In this document: positions 1-6,279 of the stretch, in pieces
Numbering within the stretch: the stretch's first letter is position 1
How the letters are laid out: each line of letters begins with the position of its first letter
Assembly (NCBI GenBank): GCA_965659725.1
Contig: CBFHXG010000068.1
Coordinates: forward strand, 1-7,053
Direction: 5' to 3'
DNA length: 7,053 bases
Source: Phaeocystidibacter sp965659725
GTDB lineage: Bacteria; Bacteroidota; Bacteroidia; Flavobacteriales; Schleiferiaceae
The notes under the pieces: generated by a model
Told to the model about the DNA's origin: nothing
What the model saw: only the letters and a program-made list of their open reading frames with translations
The model's database searches: none
Program-made: the position numbers and the translations under genes

Positions 1-172
1 GGTCGGCGCTTTTCCATTGCAAACCAGCATCTTGAGAGGGAAGGGCGGCGAGGGATTGACCATAACGTGTGGGAACAGCCCAGGTACGAGCACCATCGAG
101 AACGAGGTACTCACCTGTGAGCATTAGTTTACCGGAACAACGTATGGTGCGTGCGGCGGTTTCTTGGGTCAT
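1..172 (-). CDS. GHMP kinase, N-terminal part (runs off left edge)
   Basis: Only the first 57 residues are in the window. They contain GKLMLTGEYLVLDG at residues 14-27, the N-terminal signature of the GHMP kinase fold (mevalonate, phosphomevalonate and homoserine kinases), followed by AVPTRYGQSL (32-41). This wording matches the Bacteroidota GHMP subfamily known as 'GYDIA', which is commonly found beside HMG-CoA reductase. The ATP-binding glycine-rich loop and the C-terminal domain lie outside the window. The start is the ATG at 172-170, which shares four bases (ATGA) with the reductase stop, so the two are likely translationally coupled. By context it is a cytoplasmic mevalonate-pathway kinase. 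Family assignment is firm; the exact substrate is inferred and not fixed by the visible residues. Confidence 0.85.
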   Translation of the reverse strand, partial: MTQETAARTIRCSGKLMLTGEYLVLDGARTWAVPTRYGQSLAALPSQDAGLQWKSAD

Positions 173-1521
173 TTATCCTTTTTCACATCACTTCGAGGTA
201 CCGGTACTCCGCGGATCTCGCAGAATTTAGCAACAACTAAGTTGTGGTGTGGAACCTTGTCCTCGAAGAATTTAACGATCTCGTCTCTTTCTTCAGGAGT
301 AGCTTCGAGTTGATTGAGGATGTTGAAAAGGTGCATCTTCATGTGCCCTTTCTGGATACCTGTGGTTACCAAGGCGCGCAACGCTCCAAAGTTTTGAGCC
401 AAGCCAGAGGCAGCAACAATACCCATCAAGGTTTCACTGTCTGGATGTCCCAATAACTCATGTGCGAGCTTCACCATTGGGTGTAGTTTGGTCAAGCCTC
501 CAACCGTTCCAAGTGCCAATGGAATTTCTATCCAAAAGCGGAAGGTGTTGTCTTCAATAGAGCAGTGTGTAAGGCTTGTATATTGTCCGTTGCGGGAAGC
601 GTACGTATGACATGCCGCCTCAATGGCGCGGAAGTCGTTTCCGGTGGCGATCACCACGGCGTCTATGCCGTTCATGATGCCTTTATTGTGCGTGGTAGCC
701 CTGTATGGTTCTACTTCAGCGATGCGAACAGCACGCTTGAATTTCTTGGCGAATTCTTCTGGACTTACCCCTTTGTCGTCGTTGAGTTCAGAGATAGGGC
801 AGCTAACTTCTGCGCGAACCACACACTCTGGCGTGTAGTTGCTCAAGATGCACATCACCACCTGAAGGTCGCGATCCGCTTCCGAAAGTTCTGTCTTGCT
901 ATCGATCGACTCTCGCATCACCTGAGCGAATTGCTCTAGGCAAGAGTTGATGAAGTTGGCACCCATCGAATCACAGGTTTCAAACTTCGCTTCGATCTGG
1001 TAATAGTCTTCCAGTACATCGGTCTTATTTACAAGCTCGATGCTCACAATACCACCTCCACGAGCTCGCATGTTCGCAGTTTGCTCTTCTGTGGCCGTGT
1101 AGAAGTTTGGTTTCCACTCTTCGAAAAGTCCTTGTAGTACTTCGTAGGAGCCGGAGTAATTGAAATGAACGTGACCAATCTTAGTGGTGCTGATGATCTC
1201 CGTTTTGAAACCACCTCTCTTCAACCAGAATCCTGCTGCTTTGGAGGCTGCCGCTACAACCGAACTTTCTTCGATGGCCATTGGAAGAGTGTAGAGCTCA
1301 TCATTGATCTTGAAATTCGGAGCAACTCCAAAAGGCAAGAAGTAGTTGGTTACCGTGTTCTCAATGAAATCATCGTGAAGCTGTTGGCGCTTCTCATTGG
1401 TGTGCCAATATTCACGAAGAAGGTTTCTAGCTTGTGCTGGATCCTCGAAGTGTTCATTCACTAACCACTCGATCTTGCCCTCTTTGGAGAGTTTGCTGAA
1501 TCCTTTGATCGGCTGTTTCAT
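169..1521 (-). CDS. mvaA: Hydroxymethylglutaryl-CoA reductase, class II type
   Basis: This enzyme interconverts HMG-CoA and mevalonate with NAD(P)H; in Bacteroidota it would feed isoprenoid synthesis in the cytoplasm. The 450-residue product has the family motifs in order: MAIEESSVVAAAS (81-93, catalytic Glu at 84 or 85), DSMGAN (184-189, cofactor site, usually DAMGAN), NKGIMNGID (279-287, catalytic Lys280), ATGND (292-296, catalytic Asp296), GTVGG (338-342) and QKGHM (390-394, catalytic His393). All catalytic residues are present and the length is close to other class II enzymes. The reading frame is open upstream to 1596, but I place the start at 1521-1519 (MKQPIKGF) because a good -7 promoter box lies at 1548-1541, inside the longer frame. 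The downstream kinase overlaps by four bases, so the two form an operon. The match of the catalytic residues makes the function secure; the preferred cofactor is not visible. Confidence 0.95.
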   Translation of the reverse strand: MKQPIKGFSKLSKEGKIEWLVNEHFEDPAQARNLLREYWHTNEKRQQLHDDFIENTVTNYFLPFGVAPNFKINDELYTLPMAIEESSVVAAASKAAGFWLKRGGFKTEIISTTKIGHVHFNYSGSYEVLQGLFEEWKPNFYTATEEQTANMRARGGGIVSIELVNKTDVLEDYYQIEAKFETCDSMGANFINSCLEQFAQVMRESIDSKTELSEADRDLQVVMCILSNYTPECVVRAEVSCPISELNDDKGVSPEEFAKKFKRAVRIAEVEPYRATTHNKGIMNGIDAVVIATGNDFRAIEAACHTYASRNGQYTSLTHCSIEDNTFRFWIEIPLALGTVGGLTKLHPMVKLAHELLGHPDSETLMGIVAASGLAQNFGALRALVTTGIQKGHMKMHLFNILNQLEATPEERDEIVKFFEDKVPHHNLVVAKFCEIRGVPVPRSDVKKDK

Positions 1522-1540
1522 AAAGCTTGTTTCAATGTTA

Positions 1541-1548
1541 CAAAGGTA
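1541..1548 (-). promoter_or_regulatory. Bacteroidota -7 promoter box for HMG-CoA reductase
   Basis: On the minus strand this reads TACCTTTG, a perfect match to the Bacteroidota -7 consensus TAnnTTTG. It ends 19 bases before the ATG at 1521, which would leave a leader of roughly 15 bases. No convincing TTTG -33 element stands at the usual distance. The position argues against a start at 1596 and for the one at 1521. Confidence 0.55.
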
Positions 1549-1631
1549 AACGAATATGCGGGATGAATGTTCTCGGCCTTGATCTCTGAACCTCACAACT
1601 TTGTGCTAAATTTCTGATGGCTTTCCACAGC

Positions 1632-1646
1632 CCGAATCCGATTCGG
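1632..1646. repeat. Palindrome between divergent genes, possible operator
   Basis: CCGAAT-CCG-ATTCGG is a perfect inverted repeat with six-base arms and a three-base centre. It ends three bases before the predicted -7 box of the zinc-ribbon gene (1650-1657), so it sits in the spacer of that promoter, where a bound repressor would block RNA polymerase. It lies upstream of any transcript from either side, so it is unlikely to act as a terminator or RNA hairpin. The operator role is inferred. Confidence 0.4.
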
Positions 1647-1649
1647 TAA

Positions 1650-1657
1650 TATCTTTG
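1650..1657 (+). promoter_or_regulatory. Bacteroidota -7 promoter box, nearly on the start codon
   Basis: TATCTTTG matches TAnnTTTG exactly. Only five bases separate it from the ATG at 1663, so the transcript would start at or within a base or two of the start codon, giving a leaderless or near-leaderless mRNA. No clear -33 TTTG is seen; TTTC at 1622-1625 is somewhat too far upstream. Confidence 0.5.
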
Positions 1658-1662
1658 TCGGC

Positions 1663-1947
1663 ATGGCAAGCCAGATCCTGTGTAGAAACTGCAAACACTG
1701 GAATCCAAGTGAGTTGGAGAAGTGTGAATCGTGTGGTACAGACCTGCACACAGAGCGCATCGAAAGAGAAAAGGTGTTGCTCGAGAGAGCAGAAACGCAA
1801 AAGGGATGGGATGTCCCTATCGTGAAGATCAAGCCTCATCATCCCTGGTACATCCGACCATTCCTTTATGTTGTTCGCGCCATTCAATTAGCAGCTCTTG
1901 CCATAGGCGGAGCCATCGCTTGGTCGGCATTCTGGGCCTCCGCATGA
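1663..1947 (+). CDS. Small zinc-ribbon protein with C-terminal membrane segment
   Basis: The 94-residue product begins with a zinc-ribbon pattern: Cys7-x2-Cys10, then Cys21-x2-Cys24-Gly, ten residues apart, expected to bind one zinc. A charged, probably helical stretch follows (about 28-48, rich in Glu and Arg). A hydrophobic segment at about 67-90 is likely a single membrane anchor, so the ribbon would be on one face of the inner membrane. There is no signal peptide and no earlier in-frame start that fits the promoter at 1650-1657. The last codons overlap the next gene by ATGA (1944-1947), so the two are probably translated together. I do not recognise a characterised homologue; the sequence supports 'zinc-ribbon membrane protein' and no more. 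Confidence 0.85.
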   Translation: MASQILCRNCKHWNPSELEKCESCGTDLHTERIEREKVLLERAETQKGWDVPIVKIKPHHPWYIRPFLYVVRAIQLAALAIGGAIAWSAFWASA

Positions 1948-2309
1948 AACGCCGATTTCCCAGAGAGAACGTCCTTTGGCTATTGGGTTGTTTCGCTATC
2001 TTCCTCATTCATCAGATAGCACAGGCTGTAGGATGGCATGTGAAGTTGCTGGACAATTATCTAGATCCATTCCTTGCCGTGCCCATAATGTTGGGTGTTA
2101 CCGTTTTTTCGATACGAATTTTCCAGTCCACCTATACACTTACCCCTCTCACCATTATCATATACACGCTAGGCCTTATTGCCTTTTTCGAGTCGGGTTG
2201 GGTAGAGGATGAAAAGCTACACCCAGATGTATGGGATATTCCCGGTTACCTCGTTGGAGCTGTATTATATCATTGGAAGATCAACCCCTCGAACGAAGAC
2301 GCGCGTTGA
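1944..2309 (+). CDS. Four-TM membrane protein (family often labelled 'magnesium citrate secondary transporter')
   Basis: The 121-residue product has four likely membrane helices at about 9-28, 42-60, 67-84 and 96-113. Polar residues in or beside them include His23-Gln24, DNYLDP (37-42), Glu83 and DVWDIPGY (95-102). The pattern resembles a small Bacteroidota family often annotated as magnesium citrate secondary transporter, and more loosely VanZ-like proteins. At this size the transporter name is doubtful and I would not rely on it. The start at 1944 overlaps the stop of the zinc-ribbon gene (ATGA). The frame is open upstream, but that part is antisense-like shadow of the zinc-ribbon gene and lacks membrane character. 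The 3' end overlaps the convergent gene by 29 bases (2281-2309). Confidence 0.8.
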   Translation: MKRRFPRENVLWLLGCFAIFLIHQIAQAVGWHVKLLDNYLDPFLAVPIMLGVTVFSIRIFQSTYTLTPLTIIIYTLGLIAFFESGWVEDEKLHPDVWDIPGYLVGAVLYHWKINPSNEDAR

Positions 2310-2847
2310 AGATCTCCACCATTTCAGAGTAACTGCGATTACTCAAGTTGAGGAATCCACCATAGCGGTTGACAAAGGCTGGAAAAGGGGAGTTGGGATG
2401 AACCCATTCTTCACCCACCCATTTCCACGCATTCAATCCTTGAAGCCCCAATCTTTTTGATTCCGAGATGTCAACGACCACATACGGACATATATCCACT
2501 TCAACCGTGTTTCCTTCCGTATCCATGAGAATTCCGTCCCATTCGTCGCGGATCAATGCCGATGAGTTTCGCGCATTCATGAAGTAGATCGGACCAAAAT
2601 CGTATTCGTTGGCAAAGGCCTGACGAATAGCCCTGTTGTTCACTTCTATCTCTCTCTTCAATTTCTCATACCGCTCCATGTCACCTTCCAATTTCAGCTG
2701 CTCAAGCGCATCTTCTTGGTAGTACAAGCGAACGATCAATGCTCCATTCTTTACATCTTGGATGGATTGTAACCCAGCGTCATAATCCAGTTGAGCACTC
2801 GCTGAAAAGCTTAAGATGAGTGTGAAGGCGAGAAAGAGGTTCTTCAT
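2281..2847 (-). CDS. Secreted protein of an uncharacterised Bacteroidota family
   Basis: The 188-residue product starts with a type I signal peptide (hydrophobic 3-15, cleavage after SASA before Gln19), so it is exported to the periplasm or beyond. The mature part has a short beta segment GALIVRLY (35-42), a charged helical or coiled region (about 45-78) and then DFGPIYFMNA (83-92). It ends with PFPAFVNRYGG (154-164) followed by a helix ending in NARLRS. This order resembles an uncharacterised family I recall from Flavobacteriia ('VRL ... AF..F.F.PVYF ... PFPYFVR.Y ... N..L'); no function is known to me. I chose the ATG at 2847 over the one at 2874 because the signal peptide begins there. It lies 45 bases after the lipoprotein gene with no clear promoter between, so it is likely the last gene of the lipase operon. 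Confidence 0.8.
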   Translation of the reverse strand: MKNLFLAFTLILSFSASAQLDYDAGLQSIQDVKNGALIVRLYYQEDALEQLKLEGDMERYEKLKREIEVNNRAIRQAFANEYDFGPIYFMNARNSSALIRDEWDGILMDTEGNTVEVDICPYVVVDISESKRLGLQGLNAWKWVGEEWVHPNSPFPAFVNRYGGFLNLSNRSYSEMVEIFNARLRSRG

Positions 2848-2892
2848 GATGATGTTTTTGTGATTAACGATCAAATCGATGTAAGAGTGGGG

Positions 2893-3558
2893 TTAGAATA
2901 TATACCGAAGATGGAGGCTAAAGCTACTCACGTTATTCGTAAACTCTACTACGTCTTGGTATCCTATCGCCTGGCCCATCTCCAATCGCATTTCCAGCCA
3001 ATCTAAAACGCGATACTGTATGCCTATGTTCAATGAACCGATCAATGCGTCGATCTCGTAGTTCGACATGCCGTAGCCCAGATTCACACCCCAATAAGGC
3101 TGGAGTCCGCCTGCGCTGTTGTATCTACCAATGTATTGAGCACCAATTCCAAAGGAGGAGTAAGGCTCTACCACAGGATTCAGTACGGTAAAGGTCTGTA
3201 TCTGACCACCCACGAAATGCTCAAAGCTCCATGGCAACCGCAATTTCCTCAGATACCGAGCAGAATTGGTCAGTCCGATCTCATCCGTGATTCCCTCCGA
3301 AATCGTGGTGTTGAAGTAAAGATTGTCGAGGTCTGAATAGGCGTATCCAATACCCAGTTGCACGGCGAGTGAATGTCGGTCGAACGACTGACCTATAGTT
3401 GGGGCTACACCACCAGTGAAGGGGAGTTCTGAGATGCCCGCATCTATGGTAAGGTCGCCTTTTTGCACGGCCACTGGCGGAGGTGCAAGCGTCGTGTCGA
3501 TCACCGAACTGCAAGAGCTGATCACGATCAAAAGGGCGAGTAAGGATATATTTCTCAT
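2893..3558 (-). CDS. Lipoprotein with outer-membrane beta-barrel features
   Basis: The 221-residue product has a lipoprotein signal with lipobox ISSC (Cys16 lipidated). The remainder alternates short amphipathic strands with turns (for example LAVQLGIGYAY, GIGAQYIGRY, YWGVNLGYGM, SLNIGIQYRV) and ends SLHLRYIF. A C-terminal Phe after alternating hydrophobic residues is the classic outer-membrane barrel ending. About eight strands seem possible, as in small OmpW/OmpX-like barrels, but a lipid-anchored N-terminus on a barrel is less usual; a surface lipoprotein with a beta-sandwich is the alternative. Its ATG overlaps the lipase stop by ATGA (3558-3555), so it is co-translated with the lipase. 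No specific family recognised. Confidence 0.8.
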   Translation of the reverse strand: MRNISLLALLIVISSCSSVIDTTLAPPPVAVQKGDLTIDAGISELPFTGGVAPTIGQSFDRHSLAVQLGIGYAYSDLDNLYFNTTISEGITDEIGLTNSARYLRKLRLPWSFEHFVGGQIQTFTVLNPVVEPYSSFGIGAQYIGRYNSAGGLQPYWGVNLGYGMSNYEIDALIGSLNIGIQYRVLDWLEMRLEMGQAIGYQDVVEFTNNVSSFSLHLRYIF

Positions 3559-5012
3559 TCTTCGCTATCCGCCATTTTAAGCTCGATCATCATGGTTGAG
3601 CCAGAGAATAAACGCAACGTATTGCCCGATCTTTCAAGTCGATTTGAATTTCTCAATGCTCGAATGAATTCGTCCCTTCCATCACAGTCCTCACCAAAGG
3701 TGTTGAGGTCGCGGTAGATGGTCAGACCTTTATCAGTAACGATATAGGAGATGTCGAAATACCTACACTGACCCTCGGGAATATGACCTATCACTTTGCC
3801 ATTGGTGGTAAAGAGAAGGAACGGGTGCGGAAGGGTTGGGTATTGGTCGATCATATCACCATCAGGACCTCTCCAACTCGTGGCTTCCCATTGGATGCCC
3901 ACTAGGTTATTCGGCTTGTAGAACGGCTCCTCCAACTCATCGGTGAGGTAGAGGTAGGGTTCGATCATGTGGTGCACGAACACGTTGGTGTCGGAATCCT
4001 GAAACTGCTCGTAGTAGGCCGAATCGGGATGCATGGTGATCTGTATTCCCGTTCTTACGTAGTGATTCGAGTGGTAGAATTCAGGCATTTCCAATCCAGA
4101 GATGGAATCCGTGACATTCTTACCTATCCTTTCCCCCAAGAGTTTCTCGTAGTTCTCTTGGGCTGTGCGAACCGGCTTATCCAATTGTCTGAGGACCCAC
4201 CACAATCCTATTCTGTCGAGGAGTGACTGCTGCTCCATGATGTCGTCCAAGAGCAGGAATGGGTTCGTTGTATTGAAATCGTCCAGTGTTTGGATGGAAA
4301 TAGGCACCTCCGGCACCCAGTCGGCCGCGTTGATCACATTGAAGGCCCACCCATTTTGAGTGGCCGCCTCGTATGATCTTGCAAAGAATAGGTTTCCAGG
4401 TTTTGGGGCAGCACTGCTGTAGGTCTTGATCTTCCATTCCGCAGGTATCACTCCCGCCTCTTGCATGGAGAGAAGGTTGGCCGTTATAAGGTAGGAGATG
4501 GCTCCACCCTGACTGTGCCCTACGACGATGAAATCTTCAATGCCCATCAAGTTGTTGGCGGTGCTCATCTTCTCGAGGATGTCGTATTGCATCATACAGG
4601 CTCCAAGGGCCCAGCCGGCATGGACCGCTGCCTTTGGATCGTCCGAGAAATTGTAGTGTATCGATCTGCGTTCATCCCCTACCATCCATGCCATGTCACC
4701 CCGAGCAGGGATCATTGCCGCATAGAAATTGAGCATCCAGCTTTCCGCCTTTGCCGTGGAGCCGCGTATGCTTACCACGGCGATCTTGCGGTCTTCATCG
4801 ATCCAAAGATCCCAACGGTTGTCCAATCCAACCGGTTCAGATTGATAGTTCATGTAGAAGTGTTCAGGCTCGGGAATATCACCAGAATAGGCTGAGTCGG
4901 CAGTGCGGACAGATATCTTCAAGAGTTCACGATACTCATTTGCATCAAATCCAGGCTGAAGCTGGGCGGTAGAAACAAGGGGGAGTAAGAGTAGCAGAAT
5001 TATCTTCTTCAT
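3555..5012 (-). CDS. Secreted class 3 lipase with C-terminal META/HslJ-like domain
   Basis: The 485-residue product carries a type I signal peptide (cleavage near STA-Gln17). Residues about 60-360 form an alpha/beta-hydrolase of the class 3 lipase type (PF01764). SIRGS (81-85) is the oxyanion region, GHSQG (165-169) holds nucleophile Ser167, Asp231 lies in AADWVPEVP, and His347 or His348 in FVHHMIEPYLY is the likely triad base. Residues about 368-480 look like a META (HslJ-type) domain: IQWEATSW at the start, LFTTNGKVIGHI (400-411), the GQC element with Cys416, then NT....C with Cys443, a short helix with EFIRAL (448-453), and GNTLRLF before the end. Expected substrates are acylglycerols or phospholipids outside the inner membrane. 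No type IX secretion C-terminal domain is visible. It heads a minus-strand operon and overlaps the next gene by four bases. The lipase call is strong; the META call is by pattern. Confidence 0.88.
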   Translation of the reverse strand: MKKIILLLLLPLVSTAQLQPGFDANEYRELLKISVRTADSAYSGDIPEPEHFYMNYQSEPVGLDNRWDLWIDEDRKIAVVSIRGSTAKAESWMLNFYAAMIPARGDMAWMVGDERRSIHYNFSDDPKAAVHAGWALGACMMQYDILEKMSTANNLMGIEDFIVVGHSQGGAISYLITANLLSMQEAGVIPAEWKIKTYSSAAPKPGNLFFARSYEAATQNGWAFNVINAADWVPEVPISIQTLDDFNTTNPFLLLDDIMEQQSLLDRIGLWWVLRQLDKPVRTAQENYEKLLGERIGKNVTDSISGLEMPEFYHSNHYVRTGIQITMHPDSAYYEQFQDSDTNVFVHHMIEPYLYLTDELEEPFYKPNNLVGIQWEATSWRGPDGDMIDQYPTLPHPFLLFTTNGKVIGHIPEGQCRYFDISYIVTDKGLTIYRDLNTFGEDCDGRDEFIRALRNSNRLERSGNTLRLFSGSTMMIELKMADSEE

Positions 5013-5028
5013 AGATCAGACGTTTGCT

Positions 5029-5036
5029 CTAATGTA
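5029..5036 (-). promoter_or_regulatory. Possible -7 promoter box for the lipase operon
   Basis: The minus strand reads TACATTAG, one mismatch from TAnnTTTG, ending 16 bases before the lipase ATG. A TTC inside a T-rich run lies 21 bases upstream and could be a weak -33 element. It is the only reasonable candidate in the 113-base divergent gap, but the match is imperfect. Confidence 0.3.
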
Positions 5037-5090
5037 CGATTGAATTGGTGTAGGAATGAAAAAATGAGGATCAGTTCAACTAACATTTTC

Positions 5091-5098
5091 TATCTTTC
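5091..5098 (+). promoter_or_regulatory. Possible -7 promoter box for the 5126 gene
   Basis: TATCTTTC differs from TAnnTTTG only at the last base and lies 27 bases before the ATG at 5126, which would give a leader of roughly 23 bases. No -33 element is evident. It stands in the gap between divergent genes. Confidence 0.35.
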
Positions 5099-5125
5099 CA
5101 CCTTCCAATTTAGGCTTTACACATC

Positions 5126-5584
5126 ATGAAGACACGCTTTTTCACTCTCCTAGCTCTCGGATTATTTGCTCTGTCGTCCACATCAGTTAAGGCCCAGCAT
5201 AAATTGGCCCTACACACGGGGTACGACTTTACGTATAACGCTGCTTATCTAGGCGGTGGAGCGATCTGGAACGACTTCGTTCTCACCACGGTTGAGTTGG
5301 GTTACTCATCCGAGCAACTCGTTACAAAGGGAGATGTCGCTTTTCGTTTTTTGAGATTCAAGGAGTCGCAGGTGGATATGTACGTTGGTGGTGGTTATGG
5401 CTATACGTGGCCTTCTGTTGAAGAGGCTTTCAACGATCAAATGGCTGAGGTTCTTTTTACCATCAACTATCAGTCGATCTACTTCGGATATGCCCTCGGA
5501 TTCTACCTTCCTGGTAATCCGAATTTGGAAGGGTTTGGCAACTATCACTACTTCCGTGTAGGTGTGTTGCTCGAAGATCTGTAA
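5126..5584 (+). CDS. Small secreted beta-barrel-like protein
   Basis: The 152-residue product has a clear type I signal peptide (KTRFF, hydrophobic 6-16, cleavage VKA before Gln24). The mature part is a run of amphipathic strands rich in Gly, Tyr and Phe: LALHTGYDF, AYLGGGAIW, VLTTVELGY, MYVGGGYGYTW, SIYFGYALGFYL and YFRVGVLLEDL. Six to eight strands fit a small outer-membrane barrel, but the chain ends in Leu, without the usual C-terminal aromatic residue. It is transcribed away from the lipase operon. The next gene in the same direction begins 63 bases later with its own promoter-like box. No family recognised; membrane localisation is inferred from composition and strand pattern. Confidence 0.8.
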   Translation: MKTRFFTLLALGLFALSSTSVKAQHKLALHTGYDFTYNAAYLGGGAIWNDFVLTTVELGYSSEQLVTKGDVAFRFLRFKESQVDMYVGGGYGYTWPSVEEAFNDQMAEVLFTINYQSIYFGYALGFYLPGNPNLEGFGNYHYFRVGVLLEDL

Positions 5585-5599
5585 GCGCTATACCTCATA

Positions 5600-5607
5600 T
5601 AGATTTG
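5600..5607 (+). promoter_or_regulatory. Bacteroidota -7 promoter box for the 5648 lipoprotein
   Basis: TAGATTTG matches TAnnTTTG exactly, in the 63-base gap between two plus-strand genes. It would give a leader of about 36 bases before the ATG at 5648. No -33 TTTG at normal spacing is visible, and read-through from the upstream gene is also possible since no terminator hairpin is seen between them. Confidence 0.45.
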
Positions 5608-5647
5608 TGAGCCAACTCTTTACGGGTAGGACGCGTTATCTATTCAA

Positions 5648-6271
5648 ATGATCAATATGAAGAATTGGCTACGCATTGTGTTTATCGGAGTGGTGTTGTC
5701 GGCTTGCTCTGACCCCGCCGATGATATCGTCTATTTCGAACTCGAGCCACGCACAGCCTATACCTTTCGCTTGGAAGGCAAGTTTGCCGATTCACTTTAT
5801 TTCAAGAACGACACGCTCAAGCAATGGGAGTATAGAACGGGAAGTGAAGACCTGCTCGGTGTGCTATACGTGAATGAGGTCCTCGACGATTTCGGTCGAT
5901 TCAATGGGTATTTCGCTTGGAGCGACTCAGAAAAGGATTACGATGAGCGTATTGTAAGACAACTTTTCACGCAGTGGGACACCACAGATGCGTCGTATTC
6001 AAATGACGTGACCATCTTCCTCGATAGTTTACAACCCTTCTACGGTCGTCTTCGCCAAGAGACCATCGGATTCAGAAACGATACACTCAAGTTGATGCTC
6101 AGCTCAGCTAATCTTCAATTCGATATTGAAAGTCAGAGTGAAAATAGGATCGATGCTTCTGCCGGATATCCTGTAAGATCAACCGTCATTGAAGGGCATC
6201 CTGACAGTTCCGAATTCTACTATTACAGACGATTCTGGACGCTTGAAGATTTGACGATCGTAGATCTGTGA
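5648..6271 (+). CDS. Lipoprotein of unknown function
   Basis: The 207-residue product has a lipoprotein signal with lipobox LSAC (Cys20 lipidated if the first ATG is used). The second ATG at 5657 gives the more typical start MKNWLR and is nearly as likely; the difference is three residues. The residue after the lipid Cys is Ser, followed by Asp-Pro and an acidic stretch (DPADDI), which in Bacteroidota is compatible with outer-membrane or surface delivery. The body has many short strands, two NDTLK elements (54-58 and 144-148) and an aromatic C-terminal part (EFYYYRRFWTLEDL). There are no Cys besides the lipidated one, so no disulfides. It ends eight bases from a convergent gene. I do not recognise the family. 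Confidence 0.8.
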   Translation: MINMKNWLRIVFIGVVLSACSDPADDIVYFELEPRTAYTFRLEGKFADSLYFKNDTLKQWEYRTGSEDLLGVLYVNEVLDDFGRFNGYFAWSDSEKDYDERIVRQLFTQWDTTDASYSNDVTIFLDSLQPFYGRLRQETIGFRNDTLKLMLSSANLQFDIESQSENRIDASAGYPVRSTVIEGHPDSSEFYYYRRFWTLEDLTIVDL

Positions 6272-6279
6272 CCCCAGCC

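Noticed and set aside
565..939. 124-residue plus-strand open frame
   Set aside because: It is antisense to the motif-rich part of HMG-CoA reductase and has no protein-like features or promoter.
1522..1596. N-terminal extension of HMG-CoA reductase by 25 residues
   Set aside because: The extension covers a perfect -7 promoter box, and its sequence is not like the family; the ATG at 1521 fits better.
1731..1943. N-terminal extension of the four-TM gene
   Set aside because: It lies entirely within the zinc-ribbon gene in another frame and is Arg/Ser/His-rich, without membrane character; the ATGA start at 1944 is standard coupling.
2868..2878. Short inverted repeat CGAT-CAA-ATCG before the 2847 gene
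   Set aside because: The arms are only four bases, do not extend, and are not followed by a T-run or placed at a promoter; expected by chance.
4461..4895. 144-residue plus-strand open frame
   Set aside because: It is the antisense shadow of the lipase core, including the GHSQG region; composition is His/Arg-rich and unlike a real protein.
5585..5647. Possible terminator between the 5126 and 5648 genes
   Set aside because: AGCGCT is self-complementary but gives no stable stem and there is no T-run; no hairpin of useful size was found.
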